Position numbers and translations under genes: made by a program | DNA from: Prorocentrum cordatum | Lineage: Eukaryota > Sar > Dinophyceae > Prorocentrales > Prorocentraceae | NCBI GenBank assembly: GCA_963575745.1 | Contig: CAUYUJ010020169.1 | Span: 95,139 to 159,138, forward strand | DNA length: 64,000 nt | Reading direction: 5' to 3' | Shown: one piece after another, positions 19,443-35,789 of the stretch | Layout of the letters: every line of letters starts with the position of its first letter | Position numbering within the stretch: position 1 is the first letter of the stretch | Notes under the pieces: model-generated | The model's input: the letters and a program-made list of their open reading frames with translations, nothing else | Databases searched by the model: none | Told to the model about the DNA's origin: nothing

Positions 19443-19499
19443 CTCCTCCTCCTCTCCTCCGTCCTCTTCTGTATTCTATCTCTGCTGGAGCCGCTGCCA

Positions 19500-19704
19500 G
19501 GGCACGTGCAGGTAGGCCTCGACGAACTGGGCCTCCCTGCATCTTTCGGGGGCTTCGCCCCCCTCAGGAGTCTGCGCTGCCGTGGTGAAAAGATGTTCCT
19601 TTGGTCTGTTTTGAATTCCTTGGGCTTGCGCCCATCGCCGCCCCCCGGTCTCGCGTCGGGGTTACAGCCGCTCCGCGGGGGGAAGGCGGTTTGGGGCCGG
19701 CGCG

Positions 19705-19706
<2 letters not shown>
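19500..19706 (+). repeat. Split direct repeat B2 (207 bp), right end of the element
   Basis: Ends GGCCGGCGCGAT, immediately followed by pure CAT repeats that continue the array broken at 12824. Confidence 0.95.
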
Positions 19707-19744
<38 letters not shown>

Positions 19745-20255
19745 GCATCATCATCATCATCATCATCCGCATCATCCGCATCATCCGCATCCGCATCCGC
19801 ATCCGCATCCGCATCCTCCTCCTCCTCCTCCTCCTCCTCCCCCTCCTCCTCCGCATCCGCATCCGCATCCGCATCCGCATCCGCATCCGCATCCGCATCC
19901 GCATATTTCTCCGCATCCGCATCCTTCCTCCACCTCCTCGTCCTCCTATTCCGCCTTCCTCCTCCCTCCTCCTACCCCCCCCCCCACCTCCTCCTTTCCG
20001 TCTCCTTCCTCTTCCTCCTCCCCTCCTCCTCCTCCTCCTCTACCCCCCCTCCTCCTCCATCATCCCTCCTCCTCCTCCACCTCCTCCTCCTCCCTCCTCC
20101 TCCTTCCCTTCCCCTCCCCCTCCTCCTCCTCTTCCTCTCCTCCTCCTCCCGCCTCCACCTCCGCCTCCTCCTCCTCTCCTCCTCCTCCTCCACCTCCTCG
20201 CTCCTCCTCCTCCCCTCCTCCTCCTCCTCCTCCTCCTCCTCCTCCTCCTTTTCCG
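19707..20255. repeat. Right half of the split (ATC)n / (ATCCGC)n / (TCC)n microsatellite
   Basis: Pure CAT, then ATCCGC blocks, then TCC, mirroring the composition of the left half at 12080-12824. It abuts the 3' end of the minus-strand LINE. Confidence 0.9.
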
Positions 20256-20274
20256 TTTCCGCCGCATGAGCCAG

Positions 20275-20293
20275 CTCCTTAGTTCCTAAGGAG
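20275..20293 (-). other. 3'-UTR stem-loop of the LINE
   Basis: CTCCTTAG and CTAAGGAG pair perfectly around a 3-base loop, about 20 bases from where the microsatellite tail begins. 3' hairpins are used for template recognition by some LINE RTs; that role is inferred here. Confidence 0.5.
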
Positions 20294-20308
20294 GCTCCGC
20301 CTTCCGCT

Positions 20309-23300
20309 CTACTGCCGCGCCGGGCACGCCTGGCAGATGTCGCTGACAATCTCCAGCCCTGCCTGGCTCTCTCTGGCCCGATCTGGCCAACCACTGCATC
20401 CCTTAGGGAGCCGGTCGGCCTGAATTCGCTGTAGCACTTCCCTGCCGTCCTTGTTGGGACGTTTCAAGCAAAGAGTGCCAAGCTTGAGGGCCTTGGTCGC
20501 TGCCCACGCTCCGCAATCCCCACAAAACCACAAGCCTCGGTGCAGCTGGAGGTTGTGAGTTGGGTCAAAAACCGTGGGGCGGCCAGGGCACGGGCCGTTC
20601 AACCAGGCGATTTCCTCGCCTGGGCCAGGGGCCTGCCAGCAATTCCCACACCTCTTCGAACCAGCATTCAGGAGGTGTTGGGTTTGCTGTCTGGCCAGAT
20701 TCTTCGTCTGAGCCGCAGCATGGGAGATCTTCCTACGCTCCGCTAGTCGAACAGCTCGCGACACACTACCGTATAGCTCGGTGTACTGCTCTACGATGTG
20801 CATGCCTATCTGTAGCAACAGCTTTTGCACCTTCCACGCCTCCTGGTCTGCATACCGGACGGTCTGCTGGACAGCAAAGGGAAGGTGTGCTCGCTGTGCC
20901 CCTTCATCTGCCGCCTCATCCGCCTTTTCATTCAACCAGTGCGCTAGGAGACATTCAGCTGTAGGTGCCACTTCGTGCAGTGCTTGATGAGACTTGACCT
21001 TCTTCACTGCAAAAGTCCCCGTACGAACCGCAAGTCTATGCCACAATCTACGCCAGAGATCTGCATGCGACGGGTTGCTGGCAGCAGGGCCCTTCAGGAA
21101 CCTTTTGACCACGTAGCTCGAATCCACATAGACAAGTAAGTTCCCAGCTGTACATTCTGCCATGCGGACAAGTGCCATCAGTTCTCCCCGAGGTACGGTC
21201 TGCTTCCATCCTTCCAGGCCGCCTGAGAAGGTCCCCAAGACATCGCGCTCCTGGCTGACCACACCGCCGATACCCACACGACGAAGACGTACATCTTCCG
21301 AGAACTCACCGCCAGACGCATCTGTCGCCCCTGTGAAGGTGCGGTCGGCATCGATCAGGCTGAGGTCGAGGACCTCGCAGTCCTGAAAACGGCCTGTCCT
21401 CTGGAGATCTTCCTGTGCTGGGTGGGCATTCGCTTCCCCGAAAGTCCACCTACTAGGAACCAAACCTCGCAGCCAAAAACACGGGGTTATTTCTGCACCC
21501 ACCCGCGCCGCCTCTAGAAAGTCGCCGCGTGGGGCCCACCCCTCAACCTCCCAATTGCACCGACAGCCCCAGCACTGGTGAAGGAGGGTTTCCGGGGCTT
21601 CCTGACACCGGGGGCATAATTGTTCGACGTCCGATCCTTGGGGAAAGCGTCGAACTTTCGGCCATAGAGCTCCTTGGGCAATCATTTCCAAGACAGCGGC
21701 ATGACCATATAGTTCCTTCTTACGAAGACAGCGTAGGTGGGCCTTAATCACGGTGTAGTCAAAACCCTGCTCAAGCCCTCCTCCTGCCTCGTGCTGCGAT
21801 GCCCTCCTCCACACCTCTGCTTCTGCTGACGCTTCTACGTTGAAAAGCACTCTCTGCAGCTGCGCATCCACCGTGTCCCCTTCGAGGCAGTACTCTCCGT
21901 CATAATCGTCCCTCCATCTGTAGAGGCTCTCAGGGTGCCACCCCAAATCCCTTAGAGTCTGAATAATGGCTCCGATGGGGCCTATGACGAGACTCCAGGG
22001 GTGGCGCGCTGCTTCCAGTTTGGCCTTCCAGAAAGCCCAGGTTTTCTCCACTGCTGCCTCCTGCTCCTGCAGAGCCGGCAATACGGTCCCCCACATCTTG
22101 AAAAGCTCCAGGCGGAGGAAAACCATGGGATCGGCAAAGTGCGACCACGCTAACCTGAAAGCAGTACTGGTGCACCCCCCAGTGCGCTGGACTCCCGAAG
22201 CACCAATCAATGTGCGACGTAGTTCTTGCACCCGGGTTGGGGCCACCCCTTTGGCTTGGTGTCCCCAGCATAACTGCGGTCGCAACCCGGTCGAAATGAG
22301 TTTCTTGGCCGCGGCATTCGTGTCCCGAAGTTGCCTGATCCTCGCTGCCCTCACCCGGCCCTTCTGAACTCGTTCCTGCGTTGTCTGAGTTCGGCGGCGT
22401 GTGAGGCTGGCATCAACGCCTAAGTCCCGAACAACCTCAGCCTGCTGGATGCTCACCCCAGCCTCTTTGAGTTTCCTTTGAATCTCCTTGACTAGCTCAG
22501 GACTGTTGGCAAGAATTCGGGACTTCACTGACATCCTCACTCCCTTCGCCCTGAGCCCGTGGGTGAGGTGAACAGCCGACTGCACGGCCAACTGAACCAC
22601 TGCCTTCCTACTGCCCAAAACCTGGTGCGCAAGGTCATCCACCCAACTCTGAACTATTGCTTGCGGACGGTACCGCGCATGAAAATCCTCCAAGATGTCG
22701 AAAAGAAATAAGCGTGTCCAACATACACTCTGTCCACACCCTGCGAGGATCCCTTCATCTGGTAGCAACGGTGCACTGCAGGCCGAGCCCAATACAACTA
22801 CTCGCGGGCTCAAGTGTACCAGCATGCCCATGTACAACAACAGTGCGCTATACTCCAGTGATATGCCTGCTGCTGCTATCGCTGCCGGGGACAACGTGTC
22901 GAAAAACTTCTCTGCGTCCCACAACAGCTCTGCGAAAGATACTCCGAGGGCCTCAGAAATCTCTGCTTTGACCAACCGGAGCATGGCTGCCCGCAGCGAC
23001 GAATTACCACGCACTGCCGAATCCCAGAACTTACTGTGGCCAGCCTCCCAATCACTGATGAAACCTTTCCGGCACTGGCTCCACAGGCGGTAGAGGCCTC
23101 CTGTGTGGGTTATGGGCCGCTCTCCTGCCGGCAGCTTCCCCATCAGAAGAACTAGATTGTTCAACTCCTGACTGGGCCACTGCCGCTGCTCCTCAATCCT
23201 CCTCAAAATGCCCACCAGCTGCCTCTGTCCCTCCACTGGGAGCCGCCCCCAAAACCGAGGGTTCCACTGGTCAGAGCCCTCCCCGATTTTCTTCCGAAAC

Positions 23301-25336
23301 CGTTTGCAACACTGCGCCACCTGGACCTCTTCAAGTGCCTCCGGAAGGTCGTCCTCGAAAGTGCGACGTTTCAGCGCTTGTAGCCAGTCAGGCATAGGTG
23401 GCTCGTCCTGCAGCCCTAGCTGCTTACCAGGGGCCCAGAGCTTACCCCACCGAGCTGCTTTGAGATCCATGACTCGAATCGGGTCCTGGACCCATTCGAG
23501 GGTCTCGGGATCCTGCTCTTCGCACGGGGGCTGCGGCGCCTTCTGGTCCCTCACTGTAAACGCGTGGGCCTTTTTAGCTCCATTCTTAAGGGCATCTTGG
23601 AGCCACTCCTTGAATCCTGCTCTCTTGGCATCTTGGACGGCCTTGAGGACCTCGACATAGCGACGCTGCCCGAAATTGACCAGCCCATTGATATGAGCTG
23701 CTAGTGCTTTGACAATCCTCCTCGTCCTCTGCACCTCGTCCTCCTCTGCGCCGCCTCCCTCCTCCTCCTCCTCAACGCCGCCTCCAGCCTCCGCCTGGCC
23801 GCCTCCTCCTCTTACCCTCCTCTGCCTCGATTCTGCCTCCTCACCCTCACGCCCCACAGCCCTCCCATCCTCTGCACTGCCCGACGCCCTCCCTGGGTCA
23901 GGAAGTGAGGGAAGGCCACGTCCATCTGGCCAGGCTGCTGACTGGAGCCCGGCGTTGAGGGAGTCGTGGAGCTGGCGAAACTCAGGCAAGTCTAGCCTTA
24001 CCTGCTCAAGGAGCGCCCGAACCGCCTCTCCCCCAGCGTCCGTCCCGGCCTCCTGCTGCTGATGCTGCTCCTCCGTCCTCGGCTGCTGCTCCTCAACCCA
24101 CCTGTCCAGCTGCGCCACTGCATCACGAAAGAGCTGTACTTTCGCGAATGTGAACCTGGGTCGGAGAATTTGCTGCAAGTTCCTGAGACGAGCCACAATA
24201 CCACCAGCCAGTGCTAGGTGCGGACACCCGGTCTCATACGGCTTCGAGGGCTTGAGGTATGGCATGACGTTGTACCTCGTTCCTGAAGAGCGGCTCACTT
24301 GCGACTCCTGGCAGGCCCGACTATACAAATATCCTTCGGCCATGGCGCTGAACTCGGCGAAGGAATGAGTTAGCCCAGCTTCTGAGGCTGACTGCATATC
24401 TTGCGCCCCATCGGGCAACTGAACATCCAAGGGTCTGAAATGCTCCCAAGGCAGGTCTGGCCCAAAATGTCCGTCGACACGAAACCCAGGCGATAAAACT
24501 CTAGCTCGCATGTGCAGCTCACGGAAGTTGCACTGGAGGTAGATTCGGAATCCCAGATGCGGAGACCAAGGCCCACATAGATCTGCCTCGCACTGCACCA
24601 ACGCTGCCAACCTGTTGGACACGACCACGTAATCGATAACCCTGCCCGAGTTGCAAGTGAAGGCTACCGGGGGAGACCGAACTTGGCCATGTACTTGTCG
24701 TAACCAATCTACCTCATACAGCTCCTCTGGCGTGAAATTCCAATCAGCTGCGATGATGAACTGCAGCCCGACGGACTGTATCAAGATCGCGATCTGCTGC
24801 CAGAGGACTACATTCTGGTCGTACGGGCCTACGCTGTCGTGGAAGTAGGCCGCAATGAGCAGTATATCCTGCCCCTGCACGCGGACGATGACTGCCGTCC
24901 ACTGTTCCTGGGGTTCGTCCTGGAAAAGGATGGGACTCCAAAACCTGTTGGAGACTGCAAGGCTCTTCCTAGCCAAAATCCAGACACCCCCGTGCCCCTG
25001 ACCGCCCTGCACTGACATAGGCTCGGCCTCTCTGGCATACCCTCTCCAACCCCTTTTTTCGTGGCTTCGAAGGGCCGTCTTAAGTCGAGCTCCTCGCAGG
25101 TGCGTTTCAGCTCCGAGGTGCACTTGAACATCGGAGACCGCCGAAGAGCTCACGTACTGCTCCGCCTTCTCCGACCACGCCGTGTAGTTAGCGAAATACA
25201 AACAGAGGCAATGCTGAACATCTGTTCCAGCATCCTCCTCTGCTTCTCCTGGCCTGCTACTCCTCTCAACCTCAACCTCCTCCTTCCCCTGGGAGATCCC
25301 GAAGGGCGCGGGACGGCACGAGGCGTTACCCATCAT
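20309..25336 (-). CDS. LINE ORF2: AP endonuclease, reverse transcriptase, zinc motif and RNase H
   Basis: I place the start at ATG 25336, which overlaps the ORF1 stop by 11 bases, giving 1675 aa; the open frame continues upstream to the SL but is out of frame with ORF1 there. Endonuclease: FIIAADWNFTPEEL (equivalent of the GDFN motif), RVIDYVVVSNRL and WSPHLGFRI (catalytic His). RT: LLWDAEKFFDTL (motif A), GILAGCGQSVCW (motif B) and QSWVDDLAHQV (motif C, VDD). A CCHC-like segment (LCPRCQEAPETLLHQCWGC) precedes RNase H, which has TGATDASGG, PRGELMALV, VYVDSSYVV and NEKADEAADEG, giving the D-E-D-D set. A C-terminal Cys cluster (CGNCWQ, FCGDCGAW) may bind metal. No disabling mutation was seen. 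Confidence 0.9.
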   Translation of the reverse strand: MMGNASCRPAPFGISQGKEEVEVERSSRPGEAEEDAGTDVQHCLCLYFANYTAWSEKAEQYVSSSAVSDVQVHLGAETHLRGARLKTALRSHEKRGWRGYAREAEPMSVQGGQGHGGVWILARKSLAVSNRFWSPILFQDEPQEQWTAVIVRVQGQDILLIAAYFHDSVGPYDQNVVLWQQIAILIQSVGLQFIIAADWNFTPEELYEVDWLRQVHGQVRSPPVAFTCNSGRVIDYVVVSNRLAALVQCEADLCGPWSPHLGFRIYLQCNFRELHMRARVLSPGFRVDGHFGPDLPWEHFRPLDVQLPDGAQDMQSASEAGLTHSFAEFSAMAEGYLYSRACQESQVSRSSGTRYNVMPYLKPSKPYETGCPHLALAGGIVARLRNLQQILRPRFTFAKVQLFRDAVAQLDRWVEEQQPRTEEQHQQQEAGTDAGGEAVRALLEQVRLDLPEFRQLHDSLNAGLQSAAWPDGRGLPSLPDPGRASGSAEDGRAVGREGEEAESRQRRVRGGGGQAEAGGGVEEEEEGGGAEEDEVQRTRRIVKALAAHINGLVNFGQRRYVEVLKAVQDAKRAGFKEWLQDALKNGAKKAHAFTVRDQKAPQPPCEEQDPETLEWVQDPIRVMDLKAARWGKLWAPGKQLGLQDEPPMPDWLQALKRRTFEDDLPEALEEVQVAQCCKRFRKKIGEGSDQWNPRFWGRLPVEGQRQLVGILRRIEEQRQWPSQELNNLVLLMGKLPAGERPITHTGGLYRLWSQCRKGFISDWEAGHSKFWDSAVRGNSSLRAAMLRLVKAEISEALGVSFAELLWDAEKFFDTLSPAAIAAAGISLEYSALLLYMGMLVHLSPRVVVLGSACSAPLLPDEGILAGCGQSVCWTRLFLFDILEDFHARYRPQAIVQSWVDDLAHQVLGSRKAVVQLAVQSAVHLTHGLRAKGVRMSVKSRILANSPELVKEIQRKLKEAGVSIQQAEVVRDLGVDASLTRRRTQTTQERVQKGRVRAARIRQLRDTNAAAKKLISTGLRPQLCWGHQAKGVAPTRVQELRRTLIGASGVQRTGGCTSTAFRLAWSHFADPMVFLRLELFKMWGTVLPALQEQEAAVEKTWAFWKAKLEAARHPWSLVIGPIGAIIQTLRDLGWHPESLYRWRDDYDGEYCLEGDTVDAQLQRVLFNVEASAEAEVWRRASQHEAGGGLEQGFDYTVIKAHLRCLRKKELYGHAAVLEMIAQGALWPKVRRFPQGSDVEQLCPRCQEAPETLLHQCWGCRCNWEVEGWAPRGDFLEAARVGAEITPCFWLRGLVPSRWTFGEANAHPAQEDLQRTGRFQDCEVLDLSLIDADRTFTGATDASGGEFSEDVRLRRVGIGGVVSQERDVLGTFSGGLEGWKQTVPRGELMALVRMAECTAGNLLVYVDSSYVVKRFLKGPAASNPSHADLWRRLWHRLAVRTGTFAVKKVKSHQALHEVAPTAECLLAHWLNEKADEAADEGAQRAHLPFAVQQTVRYADQEAWKVQKLLLQIGMHIVEQYTELYGSVSRAVRLAERRKISHAAAQTKNLARQQTQHLLNAGSKRCGNCWQAPGPGEEIAWLNGPCPGRPTVFDPTHNLQLHRGLWFCGDCGAWAATKALKLGTLCLKRPNKDGREVLQRIQADRLPKGCSGWPDRARESQAGLEIVSDICQACPARQ

Positions 25337-26579
25337 CTGGTTTCTTTCCCGGCTCGCTTTCGTCCACGGGGGAACGGGACCGAGCGTGGGCTGGGGGGCC
25401 ATCCCGGCCCGTGGGCTCTCCTCTCCCAGGGTCGTCGCGCCCTCCTTTGCCCGCTCCTGCCCCGCCTCCTCTTCCTCCTCTGCTAGCCTCCTCCCCTCCT
25501 CCTGCTGCCACTCCAGCGTCCCCTGCCCGTGCCGCTGCCACTGCAGGTGCTGCTGGTTCTGCTGTCGTCGCTGCTGGTTCTGGGGGTTGGGCTGGGGGTT
25601 CGGCGGCCGGGCGCCATCCTGCAGCCGCCAGCTCGACAACACGTTGGGCTGCCTCCTCCGAGAGTCCTGCATCTCGCTGGAGGCCGGCCACGCTCGGAGC
25701 GGGCGGGGCCTCCTGGACCCGCTCTCCTCCTTGTCCTCCTGGCCTTCCTGCTGCTGCACCCGCTCTTGCTTCAGCCCTGGCTCCATCCACCTCCATCCTC
25801 TCACCTCCTCCTCCTCCTCCTCCCGCTGCTGCTGCTCCTGGGAGGGGTAGGACGAGGTCGACGATGCCCAGAATTGCCTGCTCGATCGGAGGCTCAAAGC
25901 CGGTAGCAGCCGTTTTGAAGCGTTCTCGAACCAAGGCACGGGTGTCATCTCCAATTTGCCCTTCCTCCTCACGCTTCCGTTTGGCAGCCTGTAGCTCTTC
26001 CTCAGCCCCCTGACGCTCCTGGACGGTGTGCTGGAGCTTTTCTTCCAGAGCCTCCATCTCCTCACGAATAGTCTCTTCAAGCTGGACAAGCTGATCGACC
26101 TTCTTTTGGGCCTTACCCACGGCTTGCTCCGCTCGCTGGAAACGGACCCCCTGGGGAAGAGCCTGGAACTTTTGAACCTTGAGCTGTTCGAGCCCCTGCT
26201 TGAGGCTGGTGGCGAGATCGGTTGCGACTTGGCTGCTCTGGCTCTCCAATTGCTGGCCCAGCTCCGTAGCAAGCTGGACCACGCGCTGGTGAGCGGCCGC
26301 CTCATCCTTACCCTTCCCGCGTTTGCGCTTACCTTCTGCTCCTGCCACCTCACCACCTCCACCTCGACCTCCTCCTCCTCCTTTGGTGCCCTCAGCCTGT
26401 CCGAAAGACTGAGATCCTCCAGAGCCCCATTGGTGACGAGGTTTGGTATGGTCAGCTGGCTGAACTTTAGGTGCTGGGGCATAGCAGTGCTTGCACCAAG
26501 TCCAATAGAGACGGTTCTTGCGACAACCACACTGCTGACAAGCCCAAGTAGCTTCATCACGCCCATTCTGCCAGCCCAT
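25326..26579 (-). CDS. LINE ORF1: zinc finger plus coiled-coil RNA-binding-type protein
   Basis: 417 aa from MGWQNGRDEATW, the first good ATG after the SL. The N-terminus holds WACQQCGCRKNRLYWTWCKHC, a C-x2-C-x11-C-x2-C finger with the Trp and Asn spacing of RanBP2-type fingers. The middle (about residues 80-210) is Gln/Glu/Lys-rich with heptad character (EQLKVQ, KKVDQLVQLEETIREEM), suggesting a coiled coil. The C-terminus is proline/alanine-rich. LINE ORF1 proteins usually bind RNA and trimerise, which fits, but this protein is not a recognised subfamily. The stop TAA sits inside the first codons of ORF2 (GATGATGGGTAA). Confidence 0.75.
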   Translation of the reverse strand: MGWQNGRDEATWACQQCGCRKNRLYWTWCKHCYAPAPKVQPADHTKPRHQWGSGGSQSFGQAEGTKGGGGGRGGGGEVAGAEGKRKRGKGKDEAAAHQRVVQLATELGQQLESQSSQVATDLATSLKQGLEQLKVQKFQALPQGVRFQRAEQAVGKAQKKVDQLVQLEETIREEMEALEEKLQHTVQERQGAEEELQAAKRKREEEGQIGDDTRALVRERFKTAATGFEPPIEQAILGIVDLVLPLPGAAAAGGGGGGGERMEVDGARAEARAGAAAGRPGGQGGERVQEAPPAPSVAGLQRDAGLSEEAAQRVVELAAAGWRPAAEPPAQPPEPAATTAEPAAPAVAAARAGDAGVAAGGGEEASRGGRGGGAGAGKGGRDDPGRGEPTGRDGPPAHARSRSPVDESEPGKKPDDG

Positions 26580-26700
26580 GGGCCCGCTCGGACGCGCTGA
26601 GGGGAGTAGACGGTCCCCAACCTAGAAAAGCACAAGGGGGTTAGGCCCCCAACCACGGCTGAACCCCTTGAGCGAGGTTGAGTAGTTAAGGAGCAGGCCC

Positions 26701-26722
26701 CTTGAGCCAAAATGGCTACGGC
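26701..26722 (-). other. Complete dinoflagellate spliced-leader sequence in genomic DNA
   Basis: The minus strand reads GCCGTAGCC followed by ATTTTGGCTCAAG, matching the 22-nt dinoflagellate SL exon (first base D = G). It is not followed by a GT donor, so this is a captured leader from a trans-spliced mRNA, not an SL RNA gene. Confidence 0.95.
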
Positions 26723-26868
26723 CCTCCTCCTCCTCCTCCTCCTCCTCCTCCTCCTCCTCCTCCTCCTCCTCCTCCTCCTCCTCCCTCCTCCTCCCCCTCC
26801 TCCTCCTCCTCCTCCTCCTCCTCCTCCTCCTCCTCCTCCTCCTCCTCCTCCTCCTCCTCCTCCTCGTG
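26723..26868. repeat. (TCC)n microsatellite between the LINE and the transporter gene
   Basis: Nearly pure CTC repeat followed by CTG/CTCT repeats to ~26905. It directly adjoins the LINE 5' end. Confidence 0.95.
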
Positions 26869-26984
26869 CTGCTGCTGCTCATGCTCCTCTCTCTCTCTCT
26901 CTCCTGCTCGTCCTCGCCACCCCCCCTCCCCTCCATCGACGCCCTCCCCCCTTTGTGGAGGACGAGACTGGAGGGCAAAGGTGA

Positions 26985-33905
<6,921 letters not shown>

Positions 33906-34264
33906 CAGGCCAGGCAGGCGCTCCCTGCGCAGCAGCGGAAGTCGCGGCCATCCCTCGGCCGCCGTTGCGCCAGAACCATGTCAGGCTGGACGCGAGGCGG
34001 AGGCCCGGCGCCAGTCTCGGGCGCGGTACGGCCGCGGATGAGAAAGAGCGGAAGGGTCGGGTGTTGCTAAGAGTGCCCCTGGCGCAAGGCGCCCCCGGGA
34101 TTTCGAAGGAGGCCCCTCTGCGGCCTCCAGAGCACCCCTCGCGAGGCCCACGGGGGCACAGGGGCTCCAAGATGGAGCGAAACGCTGGGGGCACCTAGGG
34201 CCAGGAGCGCCTTTAGCAACCCCTGAAAGGGATAGGAGACGCAGGCGGTGGGAGGAGCCACATC

Positions 34265-34305
<41 letters not shown>

Positions 34306-35490
34306 AGCAGGGACCATGGCGGCGGCCCCGCCCCCTGAAAAGCAGAGAAGGCCAGGAACCCCAGGCAAGCTGTGCAGCCCAACTGGCCATCTGAGGAAAG
34401 AAATGCCCTCTCGGGTTTTCGGGCCGACGGCACCTCAGCGCGGACCTCACCCCAGAGCTCGGAATAATGCTTGGATTCATCCTTGTTTTTCCCAAGTCAA
34501 TGTCTTCACCAAGAGATCGGACTTTTCTTGCTGTATCAGCAGGCGGGTTCCCAGGATTCTCGCAGCCCGTCGACGCCCGTCGACGCCTCGTGTGCTGGCT
34601 CGGCTCTCCCAGGTTGCCCCCCGTCGCCGTTCGTTGTCGCATCGTGTGCCGGCTGCGTTCCCTGGGTGTTCGCCCGATCGCCGACAGTCGCCACCCCGTG
34701 CGCGCTGGTTGGATGATTCCGGTTTTCGCTGGTCGCCACCCGTCGCCGCCTCTTCGCCAACTAACATGTTAGTTGGGTTCCCTGGATGTTCGTCTTGCCG
34801 CCGCCCGTCACCGCATTACTACGACAAGTACTACGAAGACAACCCGTGGCCCATGTTCCCACAACGACTGGCTTTCTGAGAAAATTCCATGTATTCCTGC
34901 TGGACGCATAAACGAATGTTGCGGGCTCCTAAACAACATTCCTTGGATCATTTTTTAAATGTACCTGTTGATTTATGACACGATGGGAATTCTGGAAAAA
35001 AGAACCTGGATAACACCAAAGATTTATTTCCAAACTATCAGGGGCACTGTTTGGTAATACTGTTTGGGTCTGGATAAATCCTTGATAAAATGCTTCGGAT
35101 TGTTCTGCGCCCCGCAACTATCCTGCCGAAGCTTTCGGGGATTTGGGAAGAGAGCGCAATGATTAATCTAAGAATCCTTCGCCCCTCGAGAAAAATATCG
35201 TCGAAGACAATGAAGATAAACACGGGTTGTTCTAGTTCCTCACTCCATGCTTCGGAATCCTGCAAGGGGCCCTCAGGGTTGTTTGCGAAATTAGACGGCG
35301 ACCGATTAAAAGTTACGGGACGATTTGGAACCATGTCAGATGTCAGAATACAGAAAAGACGCTTGCCAGCGCGAACCCCAACCAATGATGTCATTGTCAT
35401 CTACGCGGTGCCATCTAGGCGCTACAGTCACTTCGGTGAACTCTGGGCGGCGCACTCCGTGTAGCGCATCCGATGCGGCGCAAACCGATG
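33906..35490. other. Region without a recognised gene
   Basis: Holds an (ACG)n run (about 34262-34303), diverged ~60-bp tandem units around 34540-34810 (phrases like cgtcgccgttcg), the 16-bp palindrome AACTAACATGTTAGTT (34757-34772) and a more AT-rich stretch to 35470. Short ORFs here have no protein-like signal. Confidence 0.5.
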
Positions 35491-35494
35491 CAAA

Positions 35495-35695
35495 ACAACG
35501 CAACACAACGCAACGCAGCGCAGCGCAACGCAATACAAACAATGCCAAGCAACGCACAGCAACGCGAAGCAACGCAAAGCAAAGCCAAGCAACGCAAAGC
35601 AACGCAGAGAGATGAAAACCCACGCAACGTAACGCAAAGCAACGCAAGTCCTAGGCATGAGAAGCCATGCAACACAACGCAAAGCAATATACCGA
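35495..35695. repeat. (GCAAC)n pentamer minisatellite
   Basis: Degenerate gcaacgcaaagcaacgc units for ~200 bases, which explain Cys/Leu-rich ORFs on the minus strand. Confidence 0.85.
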
Positions 35696-35789
35696 CGGGA
35701 AGAAGGCACGGGGCAACCCGCAGGTTTCGAGCTCGTCGCGGCCGCGCTCAGGCGGGGGACAGCTTGAAGTCCAGCTACGCAGCCCCGGA

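Larger units (their letters stand above)
12825..19706 (+). mobile_element. YR retrotransposon with split direct repeats (Ngaro/PAT-type layout), RT-RNase H-methyltransferase-YR
   Basis: The element has the A1-ORFs-B1-A2-B2 structure that defines split-direct-repeat tyrosine-recombinase retrotransposons. A1 and A2 (61 bp) and B1 and B2 (207 bp) are each identical as read. A1 begins with AT and B2 ends with AT; the B1/A2 junction shares the same AT. Both flanks are (ATC)n in phase, so the element sits in a microsatellite without target duplication, as expected for YR integration. Coding order: small membrane-type ORF, Gag-like ORF, RT, RNase H, C5-methyltransferase-like domain, tyrosine recombinase. 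Frames advance by +1 at RT to RNase H and again at methyltransferase to YR. Identical repeats and largely intact ORFs suggest a recent insertion. DIRS-group elements usually carry an adenine-type methyltransferase, so the C5-like module is notable. Confidence 0.85.
20256..26722 (-). mobile_element. Full-length LINE (non-LTR retrotransposon) starting with a captured spliced leader
   Basis: The minus-strand element begins with an exact SL (26722-26701), followed by a ~120-base leader, ORF1 (25326-26579), ORF2 overlapping by 11 bases, and a very short 3' UTR with a perfect 8-bp stem-loop. Both flanks are TCC/GGA microsatellite. Both ORFs are open throughout, so the copy could be recent or active. 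APE-type endonuclease, RT and RNase H in one ORF2 places it among APE-type LINEs of the I/R1/Tad-like range; the exact clade is not determined. Confidence 0.88.

Noticed and set aside
19177-19706. The 207-bp direct repeats as long terminal repeats
   Set aside because: Both copies are at the 3' end with A2 between them, and the left end carries A1 instead. This is the split-direct-repeat layout, and a tyrosine recombinase is present.
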